Source of the DNA: Falciphora oryzae | Taxonomy: Eukaryota; Ascomycota; Sordariomycetes; Magnaporthales; Magnaporthaceae | Direction of reading: 5' to 3' | Assembly: GCA_000733355.1 (NCBI GenBank) | Contig: JNVV01000062.1 | Coordinates: forward strand, 137,655 to 201,654 | Length of the DNA stretch: 64,000 nt | Shown here: one piece after another, positions 11,713 to 25,015 of the stretch | How the letters are laid out: each line of letters starts with the position of its first letter | How positions within the stretch are numbered: the stretch's first letter is position 1 | Notes under the pieces: model-generated | The model's database searches: none | Told to the model about the DNA's origin: nothing | The model's input: only the letters and a program-made list of their open reading frames with translations | Made by a program: the position numbers and the translations under genes

Positions 11713-14700
11713 TCAGCTCTCTAACCTCGCCCTCTTCGTCCGGTCCAGGCGTTCCCGCGCCTCCCCGCCCGCATCCGAGGGTGGACGTCGGACCTTGGCG
11801 GCAGCAGAAGCGGCGGCCCCCGCGCGTGTGGCGTCCTGCGCGCCTCCCGCCGCCATACGCACCAAGGGGTCGGCGGAAGATCTCGGGAACACGGCCCGGA
11901 TCGCCGGGAGCAGCGAAGCCATGTCCTTGTGCTGCCGCGCGCCCGCCTCGACGACGGCGCGCGCCACCGCCGCGTAGAACGCCACGCGCAGCGCGGTTAC
12001 CGGCCGCGGGCCCGCTCGTGCCCTCTCGAGATTGGCGCGCAGGGCATTGATCAGACCTGTAATGGTATCCCCGCCGGCTGCGGCCGCTGCACCCGGTGGT
12101 TCCGGCGGCCGCGGCGCCCGGGGGGCTTCGGCCGCCTGGGACCCGGTCATGAGGGCTGCAAGGGCGTCCACGGTTGCCTGCTCGGGGAGATAGACGTCGG
12201 AGCGCCTGAACAGCATGTTCAAAAAGCAGACAGCGGGCCCGGAGGATGGTTCGTCCCCCGCGTCGCTCGGCCGCTGGGCGTTCTTGAGCCGAATGTCCAA
12301 CTTGGCGCCGTGCTTGACAAAGAGCGAAAAGAGCGAGCTGTTGAGGGCGTCGGGCAGTGCATCGTCGCCGCAGGGCGCCTCTTGGTCGACTCGACACATC
12401 TTCCTGACGAATTGCTCCCAGGGCGACGCCCCGCTGGAGTCCTTGACGTTGGGGTCGTGCCCGGCACCGAGGAGCGAGGCCACGATGCGGCAGTGTCCAT
12501 TCGTCCAATGCGGCGTGCGCATCACGAACGAGAGCGGAGGCACATACATGCAATTGTCGAAGTATGAAGGGTCTTCCTTCAACTTCAACGCCACCCAACC
12601 ATCTGCTCCGGACGAGAGAAGCGTGCTGCGGAGCTGGGCTATGGAAAAGTCGGTCCGCTCCGGTCTTGGCCCGGGCGCCACGGCCGAGGCCGGCTTGGCC
12701 GTGAACAACTTCCGGTCATCGTCGAGGATGCCCAGCAGTGCCATGGCCTTGCCAGGAGATTCGTCAAGAGCTCCTGGGACGTAGTCCACCAACTCCATTC
12801 GGAGTTTATTGACGTCGAGACTGCCCCCCACGACGGTTGCTTCTTGATCCATCAAGCCAACGTAGGTTGCGAGAGTTGCGAGGTTGACGAGGAAGCCGTC
12901 AGCACAACCACACCTGGCGGCTAAATAGTCGCTCATCTCATCGGTCAAGAGATAATCGCGGACGGAACGGTGCAAGAACTCGACGCGTGTCTTCTTGACC
13001 TCGAGCAAGCCTCCGCACCTGGCGTTGACTCGGCGGTGGCACTGGTCGCGGAGGGTTTCAATATCAGAAACCAGTATTTCCTTGCCGGTGAGCTTAAAGG
13101 CGTAGTCTTTATCGCCGTCTGCGAACTCGTGCAAGCAAAAGTTCATGTAGTGCAGCGGCCGGTAAGCGTTCACGGCGATGCTCAACATCTGCGCCATCTT
13201 GTCCTCGTACAAAGGGTCTACAGCATCGAGCATCAACCTGAAAAAACGCTCCAGGTCAGGCGGCAAGCTTTTCAGCCGCCGCTCCAGGTCTTTGATGGTG
13301 TCTCCGTTCGTGATACCATCCCGAAGCGATCGAGTCACTAGGAAAACCCATAAAAAGACTCCTTGGGCCCTGCGCGTGATATCTCTAACCAGATTTTTTA
13401 GCTCCGGTTCGCGAGATATGCCCTGCTTCCAACGCGGATGGCTGGCAAGGGAGTTGTAAGCATACGCGGAGATGTCCTTCCGGGTTAGCTTATGGATGTA
13501 CAGCTTCTGACCAGGGTCGGCGCCGAACGCGTCCTTGAAAACGTTCCATGGCCGGCTCGAAAGACAGAGCTTTAGATTGGGCGACGATGATAATTCGGTT
13601 AAAATGTTGCAAAGATCGAAATGGTCCCCGTGGAATTCGTCCACGCCGTCGACAAATATGCAATAGCGCACCCCTAGATCGCGGGCTTGGGCGACAGCGC
13701 GCAACGCCGCCAGCAGATCGTCGAGTGTTCAATCTGACGCGCCTTCGCTCCAACGGGGATCGCTGATCATCTGCCGCCAGCGCCCCGGGCAGATAGCGGG
13801 GATTTCGCCTGGGCAGCTGCGAAAAATATCGTACAGGAGCGTGTGAAGCAAACCCTGTTGCGACTTTTGCATGGCAGACCCGGCGCTCTAGAAGTAGTGC
13901 GCCGCGACGGATAGCTTTTTGGACCCGGCCCATTGTTGAAGCATCGTGCGCGTTTCGATCTGGTCGGTAATAAACTTGACGAGAGTTGATTTGCCAGCGC
14001 CAGCTTTGCCAGCAATCCAAAATATCCCGTCTCCCCTTTTCAGCCAGACAGGGAGGTTCGGCATATCCCGGTCGTCATCGTCGTCATCTTCGTCGTTGTC
14101 CTCGTCTGCCCTGGAGGTACCTTCACCAACGCCTATATCCTTGCTGGTGACTTCGGATCGATTACCTTTGCTGGGTTGCCGGCTCTCGCAACGAGGTTCT
14201 GCAAATATCTAGCGAAATGTATCCTGGTGCGCCTTGGGAATACCATCATATCTCAGTGTCCGCGAGGGAAAGTTAAGACTGCGGAGGAACGCTTGCTCCC
14301 TCGCTATGACCGTCAAGCTTTCCTTGGTTAGGCTGAGGTGTTCAATGCTGTTTTGGAGCTGGGTGATCTCGTTCGATGTGGTGTCGTCGACCACCAACTT
14401 GCGATCCTCGGCAGAATGCCCAGTCTGGAGCAGCGAAGCCAAACGGTCTCCACCCAGCCCAGGAAAAGCAAGGCGATCGAAGCCCTGAATTCCGGCGCTT
14501 TTGAGCTTATCGAAGATGCCGAGATTAGATGCTTTGATCTGCTCAAGTTGCATAAACACCTCCTTCAGCGACCTTCCCTGGTTTGCGTGCAACGCACAAC
14601 TTTCTAGCCTCAGCATCTCGACGTTGCGGAGTAGGGTTTCCTGCTGGTGGCTAAACACCCCAGTTAAGTTAGGGGCCCCGTAAGTAAGGTATCGAAGTCT

Positions 14701-15205
14701 TGTCACCTCCACATTTCCCAAAATTGCAACGGGAATACTGTATAACCTACTTGATGACTGGGTAAAACATCATCCATAGAACCTTTTGGATGCGGTCGAG
14801 CCGGCCCTCGAGATCCGTGATCTTTTGTCGTTCCCACACAGTCCTGAGAACGGCCTTGAACGTCTTGAGGGTCCTATAAGATGTGTCTGGCTGTACTTGG
14901 AGCTTCCCGACTGTGTCCAGGAGCTGCCGGCAAAGTTTGTCGCACTCGGCCGCCAGGTCTCGCAAGGCCAGGATGTTGGCGTCTTCAGGAGTCTGTGGCG
15001 CCACCGTCGGCTCGGTGTTGCGCCCACCCTGCAGCCTGGAGCTGAGATGGTGAAGACGACCATAAACTCCCTCCAGCTCCCGTCCCCATTCCGTCTTCCC
15101 GTCAGCGGATCGATGGATGCTGGTGCCGAGGGAGATGAGCGTGCCGGCGAACTGGACGAATTGAAGGACGCCTGCCACTAAGCCAACTGCCGAGACGGGT
15201 TCCAT
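11713..15205 (-). pseudogene. NACHT-domain NLR (STAND NTPase) with three in-frame stops
   Basis: Fungal NOD-like receptor, the class involved in non-self recognition and cell-death control. Exons 15205..14751 and 14650..11713, intron GTAGGT...TTTAG, total 1131 codons in one frame. Residues from MEPVSAVGLV form the helical N-terminal domain usual in fungal NLRs. The NACHT shows Walker A GKAGAGKSTL and Walker B CIFVDGVDEF, then an LSSRPW sensor strand and the VEFLHRSVRDYLL region. A short ankyrin-like stretch (LLGAGHDPNVKDSSG) follows; no long repeat array is left. The frame is broken only by TAG at 14211-14209, TAG at 13890-13888 and TGA at 13731-13729. Each sits where relatives have Trp, in KAHQDTFR-W-IF, HYF-W-SAG and SD-W-TLDDLL contexts. 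It could be a young pseudogene, or a gene whose UAG codons are recoded by RNA editing. Gene identity is secure; its state is not. Confidence 0.82.
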
Positions 15206-15877
15206 TTCCGGATCGATTGTTCCTATTTGCGCGCGGGCTGAATTCCGAGGTATGGATTGCGATGCAGTTGCCGCGCGTGGGCTGTGCGAATGGACGAATC
15301 GTTCTCGGGTCGATTGGACCAGACATCGAAGGGGTGGCGAGTGAATATAGATTGGAAGAATGGAATGAGGTGCAAATCTGCGCGGTTGCTGGGATAGAAG
15401 CTCCGACGACGGTATGCGCCAACAAATTGAGAAGTTGCCGCCTGTCGGGCAGGGGCGCAGCTCATCGGGCAGCCTTGCCAGGGAAGTTATGCCTATGCGC
15501 GTGAGATCGGTTGATTGGCTAAGGTGGAAGCTAAGAATGGAAGAGGCCATTGGAAGTGGCAGCGAAAAAAATTGATACTTTGGTCGAATTTCGATGCAAG
15601 ATATAAAAGATATTATTAGTGGCTTTCAAAGCCTAGAAGGAGATGGAAGAAACGCCCAAGAAAATGCCCAGCCAAGTTCCTGCCAGCGGGAATGCCTTAC
15701 TCCTCCCTCTTTCTATGCCGGGGACATTGCGTCAAGACAAAGAAATCCCCCAATACCCAAAATTGTCCATGCTGCACCGGTCACATCCAGATTCTAACAC
15801 GAAAAAAAAGGAAACGTTCTAAGTTAGCATCACCTTCCCAGATCGCACATCACTACAACCCGCCCTAGGCAGCCTCA
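15206..15877. other. Intergenic between NLR and PKS 3' end
   Basis: About 670 bases holding the NLR promoter and the PKS 3' UTR; both genes lie on the minus strand. No gene recognised. Confidence 0.5.
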
Positions 15878-18800
15878 TCAGCTCAGCCCGGTGCAGAGCT
15901 TGCTCTTGCGGCAGACCGCCTTTGTCAGCGTCTGCACGCTTCCGCTGCTGAGCAGCTCGAGCACCTGCATGTTGGCCTCGAACTCGCGCGTGATGAAGTT
16001 GCGGATCTCGATGGCGACGAGCGAGTCGAGCGGGTAGTGGCTCAGGCTGCGCGTCACGTCAATATCCTCGGCCTCCATCATGAGCACCGCCGAGATCTTG
16101 TCTACTAGGCCGCGGCACACGGCCTCCTCGGCCTCGGCCAGCGTCGAGGCCGCTTTGACCGCGGCTCCCGGTGACAGCATTGCCGACGCCGAAGAGTCGC
16201 CCCCGCTGGCGGCCTTTTCGGCCTCCTCGGCCATGGCGAGGAGTGTCTTGAATTTGGCGTCCGAGTGCCAGAAGGGCTTGCTGGGGGCGGGAGGAATGCG
16301 CATGCCTGTGATGACGTGCCCTCCGCAAGCGGCCGTGGTACGACCCTCGACGCATGCGCCGATGAGAGCAAGCACCTCGGCCTCGGAGATGGTGCTGTCA
16401 GCGCCGAGGTTCTTCGCAACCTCGGCGGCGCGCTCCGGGTCCCCGTCGGCGAGGTAGCCAGCGTCCGAGACGGCTGTTAGGTCTAAGGAGGCGGCTGGGA
16501 GACCGAGGGATAGACGGTGTTGAACGAGGGCGTTGAGGAATGTGTTTGCCGCCGCGTAGGCTGCCTGGCCGCGGTTGCCGACGGCGCCTGCTGCCGAAGA
16601 GATGGCGATGAAGAAGTCGAGGGGTGACGAAGACGCCTGTAGAGCGTGGTGGAAGTTCCAGGCACCGCGGACCTTGGACTCAATCACCGTGGTATAATCC
16701 TCATAGGCCATCTTCTCAAAGAGAACGTCGCGAAGAACCATAGCGCCGTGGACAATTCCCCGGATTGGCGGGAGGCCATCAAGGCCTCTTGCGAAGAGCT
16801 CGTCAACGCTGGCCTTGTCGGCAATGTCACATCGACGCACAACGACATTTGCTCCGGCTACACTCGCCGAGTCGATCAACTCCTTGACCTTGCCAGTCGC
16901 AGAGCCGCTGCGGGAGAGCAGGACGACATTTCCGGCGCCCTTTTCGACCATCCACTTGGCCATGCTGCGACCGAGACCACCAGTACCGCCGATGAGCAGG
17001 TAGGTACCGTCAGATCGGAGCAGGTTCTTGGTAGCCTTGGATGGCGTAGCCTGATGATTTTGAGTGAATTGGATTGGTTAGAAGATTCTGAGTGGATGAA
17101 AGGAGAGAAACATGGGAGCGTGTGTGGAAGTTGACTTACCATGACCATGTCCCGGGACCTGGGCGCGACAACAACCTTACCAGCAATCTTACCGCCCTGC
17201 ACAGCCTTGAAAGCCTCTTGCACTTCTGAGATGGGGAAGATAGCACCGGCTTCAACAGCGCGGAGTTTGCCCTCAGCCAAGAGTCTTGCGATGTCACGGA
17301 TGACTCTCTGCATAACAGCAGGGCGTTCAGCGGCAAGGCTGAGCATGTCGACACTGACAAAGGAAGCGTTGCTAGGCCGGCAATCGTTGCCGAGATCCAC
17401 GTGCGAAGAGGCAGAGACGGTGTCTACCAGACACCCGAACCGGTCAAGGCACGACCAGGTCTCCCTGATGACCTCTCCATCGGTGGACTGGTTCAGAACA
17501 ACGTCGACACCACGGCCTCCCGTGGCAGTGCGAATAGCAGCGCCAAAGGCGACTCCTCGGTTATGGAAAATGCGGTCCTCGGGAATACCATAGCACTCCA
17601 TGAGTAGGGTCTTCTCAGTCGCGGTGGAGACGGTCGCGTAAATGCTATCAACGGATCCCAGGATGTCTCTGGCAAGGCACAGAGCTGCCTGTCCAACAGG
17701 AGTAGCAGCGCAGTGAATGAGGAGAGTCTGACCGGGCTCAAGACGGACCTGTCCGGCAAGGGCGTGATGGGCCGTGGAATAGGCCAACGGAAGGGTCGCG
17801 GCCTCGGGGAAGGCCATAGTATCGGGAATGGAGAAGGTGTTGGCGACCAACGCACGGCTCAGCGTCGCATAAGCGCCCCGACCAAGGGTCAGGGCGGCGA
17901 TGCGGTCACCCGCCCTGAAAGCAGAGACAGACTCGCCAACGCGGGTGACGATACCGGAAGCCTCAAGGCCAGCAGGGATGTCAAGCTTGGCAGTGCGCTG
18001 AGCGTCGCTCGGGTTCACTCCAATAGCCTTCACCTCGAATTCAATCTCCTCAGCACCGAGTGGTGTGCCCTGAACCGAGTCGTCGTCGACGAAGTGCAGC
18101 TTTGCCCCGTTGACCATCCGGATTGCTCGTCCCTTTTGGTCAAATGGCTGGCGCTCGATCACGTTGGGGTTCGTTTGGCGATGGACGTAGGCATTCGTGT
18201 CAGCATCATCAACAATGCGCGGCGTGTACAGCTTTCCGGCACGCTCCATGAACTCCATCTCCTTGGAGGCTGAGAGGCCACCAGAGAAGGCAAGTTTGAA
18301 AACATCGAAGGCGGTCTTGGCCATCTTTTGCCTGGCCATATCCTCAGAGATCTTGGAAGTAGCGGAATCCAGATCAAGAGTGGCAAAGGGAAGCAGTGTC
18401 TCCGATCGAACTGTCCGGCTGAGACCGCAGATCATGTTGGAGTCGGGTGAGGTGGCCGAATCATAGGCACCACGGACAACCCAGAGCAAAGCCTGTGCAG
18501 AGCCCGCCAGAGCACGGACTGCTTCAAACTGCTGCTCGGTTGGGTCGGCCAGGAACGGACGGTCGATCTCGGTCAGCACGATACACAGCTTTCCCTCGGT
18601 GTCGATGTGTCCCAGAGTCCCCATTGTGGGAGCCAAGGTCGTGGCGCGCTCAACAACATCGGCGAGGCAGCGAGCCAAGGTGTGCTGGAAAGCAGTATCA
18701 CCATGCACGATGACTATGTCGGCATCGGGGAGAGCACTCTCGTCGGACTTGGGGACCGCAAGGGTGCTGCCAGACTGCGGCGCGACGGTTACACTGGCAC

Positions 18801-21800
18801 CGTTGACGAGCGCGGGCTTCAGGACCTGCTCCCACTCGAGCTTGTAGCAGAGCTCGCGTGGGGCATTAGCCTCCACCTCGGCCTCGCCGTCCATGATGGG
18901 CGCGACCTTGAGGTCCTCAATCTGGACGAGGAGGTCCTTGCTCTCTGGCGCCGTCGCCATGATTGAGACATTGGTCGGGGATGGCTCATTCTCGGATCCG
19001 GGGAACCGGGCCTCACCATAGGCACGAATGATACTCCCGGTGTCCTTTGTGTGCTTCGTCACCTCGCGTGAGATGGTAATCTTGCCGACCGACGAGGGGA
19101 GGTAGACTGTCTCGGTAGTGGAACCCGTCCGGCCGGCACCAAGAATCGGCCAGTACATCTGGATCAGCGACTCAAGAACGCTAGGGTGCAGGACAGACTC
19201 AGTCATGTAGTGGTTGGGCATGTCCTGAGCGATGTCGGCAGTGACCACATCGGCAGAAGAATGGGCCGACGAGGCGGTACAGCCCTTCAGGCCCTGGAAT
19301 GAAGGCCCAAAGGTGACCCCAAGCTCCTCCAGGCGCTCGTACATCTCGGCTTCGGGGATATTGGTCACGTTCTCAGATTGCAGGGCGGCAATAGCAGCGT
19401 CCACTTTGCCCCGGAGCGCCTGCTTCTGCCTCTCGCCATCGACCTCGTTGTTATCGTCGCAAAGGGTCGCGATCTCGCCGCTGCAGTGCTCTGCCCAGCC
19501 GTTACTCCGAGTCCAGGACGAGATGCGGAAGCTCTTCCAGCCAATCTGGTTCTGCTGCTTGTTGTGGTGCGGTCGCACGGCGATGGTCATCTCGACGTCT
19601 CCATCGGCGAGTGCCAGCGGCTTGGAAACAGCCACGTCACGCAGCTCGAAGCGGTCAAAGGCAGAGTCCTTGCTCTGGGCAAGCTGGGCCGCAGCCTCGA
19701 GCGCCATGGCGACAAAGCCGGAGAAGGGGAAGATGGTGAGAGACTGGACACGGTGGTGGCGCAGCCATGGCAGGTCGTCCAGGTGCACAATGTTGCGCCA
19801 TGTGGGCTCCGCATCGGTCGAGTAGATAGCCTCGACGCCGATGAGGTCGTTGCGCCCAAACTTGCGGTGTTTGTGCATCTGTGTCATGCGAGACTCGTGC
19901 CAGAACTTGGACGAGTGGTTCCAGACGTACCTCGGGAGATCGGTGAGCAGGGTCGGCTGCTTGGAGCTGCCCTGGCCAGTGCCGAGGGACTCAGTGGGGA
20001 AGTTGACAGCATTCATGTTCAGAAAGGCGCCCTTCATGAACAGCCCGCCCGCTAAATCAAGGGCTGTGTCGGCGGCACTCTTTTTGCGGAGCAGAGCCGC
20101 AGCATAGGGTGTCTTGGGCCGGCCGACGGCGGCCAGGATCTGCTTGATGGGGCCCTGCAGGGCCGAGTGAGGCCCAATCTCCACGAGAGCATTGACGCCT
20201 CCCTGGTCGGGCTTCTGCTCAAGCATGCCGGAAAGAGCCTCAGAGAAGCGCACAGGGCAAGTCAAGTTGTTAACCCAGTAGCTGGCAGTGCACCTGTAGC
20301 CCTCGGCGCGGGTACCATACAGGGATGAATGGAATTGTACGTCGGTGTTCCGCGGCTTGGTCAAGTGGCTGATGGAGTCGCGGTATTCGTCGGCCACGAG
20401 GTTCATGTGGTGCGAATGGTATGCAACGTCAACCTGGAGGCGACGGCGGAACATCTCGGGCTGCTCCTCCTCGATGACGCGTTCGAGGTCGGTCAACACT
20501 GCCGCATCGCCAGAGATTGTCAAACTTGACGGGCTGTTGTAGCACGCGATGCGAATTTCTTGCTGCTTGCGCTTAACAGCGTCAATCATCGGCTGCAGGT
20601 TGCTCTCAGAACCTCCGACAGCCATCATGCCTCCCGCAAGATCGGCATGGCCCTTCTTCAGCACGGGAATCAGACGGCCGCGATGGTATGCGATGGCGAC
20701 AGCGGAGTCGAAAGTAATGATGCCAGCCGCATATGCTGCGCAGATTTCGCCACTCGAATGGCCAGCAACGGCCACGGGAGTGATTCCCCAAGAGCGAAGG
20801 AGATCAGTGATGGCCAGTTGAACAGCTGTGCAAGCCGGTTGGCTGATGTGCGCCTCATTGACCTTGGAGGTCTTCTCATCCCGGCCGAGTTCTTCAACGA
20901 GCGACCAGGTAGCACCCAAGTCCTTCAGGCGGGCGTCAGCGCGGTCGAGCGCGGCCGTATAAACAGGGTATTGGCCATAGAGCTCGCGGCCCATGCCGTA
21001 CCACTGTGCACCCTGACCGGTAAAGACGAAGCCTATCCTCAGCGGCTCCGGTTGAGTCTTTGTTGGGATGACCTTTCCGGCGTTCAGTGTGTCGACGAGC
21101 TCGAACGAGGTCGCCACGGGAAGCGCCAGCCTCCATTGTAGGTGCGACCGTCTCTGGCCGAGAGTGTATGCCACGTTCTTCATGAGGTCGGCCTGGAAGA
21201 CTTCTGGACGCTGCTCGAGGTAGATGACCAGCTTCTTCATCACACCGGCGAGCGACTCCTTGTCGTTGGCCGTCAGAACCACAAGCTTCTTCCCGCCAGA
21301 CTTGGGCTTCTGCTGTGACTGCGACTGCTGCCGGGTGGTGGCGACCGGCTCGGGAGTGTAGGGGGCCTTGGCGAGGACAATGTGGGCGTTGGTTCCACCA
21401 AAGCCAAAATTGTTGACACTGATGTACTTCTTCCCCTTGGGCCATGGGCGTTGGGTCTTTGCGACGGACATGTGCCACTCCTTCCAGGGGATTTTGCTGT
21501 TAGGCTTCTTGAAGTCGTGGTTGGGCAGAATGAACCCCCGCTCGAGCATCATTGCGGCCTTGATGACGCCAGCCAGACCAGAGGCGGCTTCGAGATGTCC
21601 AATGTTGGACTTCACCGAGCCGATATAGAGAGGGTCCCGTGCAGACCTCCCTTGGCCCAGGGCGTTGTGAAGAGCTGTCGCCTCGATGGGGTCACCGACT
21701 CTGGTGCCAGTGCCATGTGCCTCCACATATCCACAGTCCAGGGGGTCCAGGCCGAAATTGCTGTAGACCTGGTTGATAAGCTTCTCTGTAGTTGCGAAAA

Positions 21801-22791
21801 GGCGCTGTCAGCAAAGGCTCAAGGGGAACAACACGGTATCTGGCAGTATAAAGAGTGCCGTAGGTGCGGCCAGGGCATACCTTGGGCTTCGCCACTCGGC
21901 ATTGTTATGCCGGGCGTCTTGCCGTCCTGGTTGATACCGCTGCCCATGATCACGGCGCGAATCGAATCATTGTCCCTGACGGCTTGGTCTAGTGGCTTCA
22001 GGAGGATAACACCGCAACCTTCACCACGACCAAACCCACTGCCACGCTCGTCGAACGCGATAGAGCGACCGGAGTCTGACAATAGTCTATAAGGCGGAGA
22101 ATCCGGTCAGCGCCGAAGTCATTCCACTTTGATGCGAAACAGCCCGCTGGCTACGATCCGCGAGAAGGAATACATACCTGCAAGTCGAGAAGGAGACAAA
22201 GAACTCGGGAAGCATGTTCAAGTGGCAGCTGCCGACGATGGCCTGTGATGACTCGCCTGTCCTCAAGCTCTGGCATGCGAGATGCAGGGCCACTAGACTT
22301 GCCGAACAGGCCGTATCGGCAGTGAAGCTGGGGCCGCGCAGATCGAAAAAGTGGGATAGCCTGTTGGACTGCATGGCGTGGGCGCACCCGGTCGCCTGAT
22401 GCATGGGGATGGTGTCACTGTCGCGGAACAGGTGGCTCTCGTACTCGGCAAAGCTACCGCCGACGAAAACGCCCACATCCTTGCCGACTATCGAATGCTT
22501 CGACACGCCGGCGTTTTCTAGTGCTTCGAACGTGCACTCGAGCAGAAGGCGCTGTTGGGGGTCCATTGAGATGGCTTCCTTTTCAGTGAGGCCGAAAAAC
22601 GGCGCGTCGAAGGCGGCGAGGTCGACATCGAGGAAGTTACCGCCCTCAGCGTGGTACGCACCCGTCTTCCCAGGGTTGGGGTGGTAGAACAGGTCGTGGT
22701 TGAAGCGCTCCTTGGGCACCTTTGTGAAGCCGCTGCGCGCTCGCGAACAGAGCTCCCAGAATTCGGCTGGAGTCGCGACGCTGCCTGGCAT

Positions 22792-22822
<31 letters not shown>

Positions 22823-22995
22823 ATCTGGTTCCGGGCGGTGGTGCCCGCGTCGCTGAAGTGGTCGTTCATGTGACCGTTGGCTCCCATGTCGGCGGCCGAG
22901 TCTGTCTCCGAGTTGGCAACGCTGGGCATTGTGAAGGCGGTGCTGGTGGTCGGGGATGTGCCCGACGAGGAGAAGTTGAATATAAGCGGTGCCAT
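15878..22995 (-). CDS. Highly reducing type I polyketide synthase (KS-AT-DH-ER-KR-ACP)
   Basis: Iterative synthase of a reduced polyketide chain, cytosolic. Exons 22995..22178, 22086..21881, 21785..17140 and 17050..15878 give 2280 residues. KS about 58-480: active Cys230 in DTACSAS, His in EAHGTGT and in NIGHLE. AT about 590-900: Ser685 in GHSSGE after FVFTGQGAQ. DH about 980-1300: His1019 is kept, but the usual HxxxGxxxxP glycine is Ser1023 and the second catalytic Asp is Glu1213 (LHPSVLESLIQ). ER about 1580-1880: the usual GGVGQ nucleotide loop reads TPVGQ at 1703-1707. KR from about 1907: GGTGGLG at 1911-1917 and SS...YAAANTF. ACP: Ser2233 in LDSLVAIEI. No methyltransferase motifs lie between DH and ER. 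KS, AT, KR and ACP look active; DH and ER may be impaired. No releasing domain is present, which fits the hydrolase gene next door. Confidence 0.93.
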
Positions 22996-25015
22996 GGTTT
23001 CCTGCTCTTGGGCCGATCTCCCGTGCCTTCGAGTGAAGCACGAAGAGAACAAATGTCCTTGTCGCGCGCCTGGCGTGTCTGTCCCGGATGACAAGGACGA
23101 GGAAGTGGGCTGGCGTTGTCGTCGTGCGGGTGAGGGCCAGATATGTGGTCCCGGCAACCTTCGCCGCTCTGTCGAAGCAAGGCGGACTGTTCCGGCCGAG
23201 CGTCTAGGGAGTTTGTGCAATTAGATAAAGGGGGAGATCGAGGGCGGGAAGCGCTTTTGATAAGGAGTAGAGGCCCTTGCGGAGGGAGGAGCCGAAACAC
23301 TCGAGCCAATGGCGATGGCGTCTAGCGTGCTCTGGTAAGACCCCTGGGCTGATGGGGAACGAGAGGATTGGGTTGGTGACCTGGCAGCTCAGTTTGAAGG
23401 GCAAAGACTCGAGCTAAATGGGGATAGAGAGATGGCCTGCCGGGCAGCAGCTGCGAAAGCACTACGCGTCCCGGACAGTTGACATAAGCGCCCAGTCACC
23501 GAGGCTGTATCTCGCGCACCACGGTCAGCTTGGCAGGCGGCCTGCTCGGTCTGTGGACTCCGAGCCGTTCCTGTCACGGAGTTCTGGCACGTTGATGGAG
23601 ACACGAGTCGCCAAGGGGGGAACGGAGCAGAGCATGGGGCGCAGTCAGGAAGCAGGCTCGCCACCTGTCGTGGTCGAGGCGGGCAAGGCGGGAGACAGGA
23701 GTTGACGTCCAAGCCCGATGACTGCAGGAGCTCCGCCTGTACCATTACGTCTGGCCGGGCGGGCTGGGCACCCAGCGCACCGGAAGGGGATGAGACTCCC
23801 ATGTGCGCCCTCTGCTGTCGCCATCCTCGGTACGCGTCGAGGGGGAGTGTGTGTGCCGTCGGCAGTGTGCAGCAGCAGCGCAGTGCTCAGCATAGTTTGT
23901 GCTGTGATTGCAGGATCTGCAAGCGCAAAGCCAAATGGGAGTGGAGGACGACCGCTGCAGGTATCCGGTTGCGAGAAAAGGAAGGAAAGATTGGACGGCC
24001 GCGCGCGCGCCTGGGATGTTGTTTCGGCCATTCAGGCGGCGGAAGAGGGACCACGGACAGCGATATAGGTGAGCGAGCACGGTGAGCGTGCTGTAGGAGT
24101 TGGAGCTGGTGGCTAAGAGGCAGATTGCCGCTTGCAGGCCGATTCCTGCAGAAATTGAGAGCTGAGCCGCTAGTGCCGCCCTGATCCCTGTGCTGCTCTC
24201 CCGCGCTTTCCTGGGGAATCGCATGGGTGGCCTGGGGGCGGAGTGGGGTGGGCTCCACCTCACGCAATGGCACTCTGGGAAGGAGCGTGCGACCGGGGAT
24301 CTTCAAGGTAGGACAGGGATCTGGGGCCTCTTTTCGGTCTTGGCAACACACGACGGGATTTCGGCCTTGCAGCGGTCCGCATGAGAAGGATATACAATGG
24401 GACGGGAGCCGCCCGTTGTTTCAGACCAGCCGGATCCTCCTCCAGTCGCCTGCGCGCGTTGCTGGCAGCCGTGGCAGCGAGGAGACAAGTGGGCACCTAC
24501 GGCTGGGCCCGTCCCATCGCTGTCACAAGTCGTCAGGCCCGTCATTGGTCCTTGGTCCCATCCTCTATCTCTGGAAGGAAGCGAGGGAGCGGTGACATGT
24601 TTCGACGAGCTGTTTTTGGATCGGCGACAGGCGGGGACGGATGGGCGCGATGCCCCTTCATCATCTACTGACGCGGCTGTCTTCACGCCCGTCTTGGTGT
24701 TGGCGTGGTTGGATGACGGGGTGTCCAAGGTTTACGTTGGTCTCTGTTGGCCTAGTCCTGGACGGCTGGATATATCACTGCTGAAACAGGCAGAGGCTAT
24801 GGCAAGTTTAGCCCCTGATCAGCAGACAAACAAAAGCACAAGGGGCAGGCATCCATTCGTGGAGCAAGGCGTCCAGAAACCCTCAAGAGATATTCCGACA
24901 GCAGATTCTCAGCCTCAGTTCCACCCTATCCTTCCTCGACACTTCTAGAACTTCGAGAAACGCCACAGTAGCAAGCCCAGAACACCATCGCCTCTTTCCA
25001 CCACCGCCTATCAAG
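22996..25015. promoter_or_regulatory. Shared upstream region of the PKS and the FSH1 hydrolase
   Basis: A 2-kb non-coding stretch between the two divergent starts. This is the arrangement expected for co-regulated metabolite genes. A TATA-like ggatatatcactg lies about 250 bases before the hydrolase start. No particular transcription-factor site could be assigned by eye. Open frames here are short, overlapping and without motifs. Confidence 0.5.

Noticed and set aside
14209..14211. Stop codon in the NLR as the end of a small intron (gctag acceptor)
   Set aside because: The nearest upstream GT would give an intron of about 35 bases and would delete the conserved KAHQDTFR motif; the protein reads through smoothly on both sides.
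14651..14750. Shorter 44-base intron option in the NLR (GTAGGT to GTGGAG)
   Set aside because: It creates an immediate stop at the junction, whereas the TTTAG acceptor gives a family-like NHQQETLLRNVE continuation in frame.
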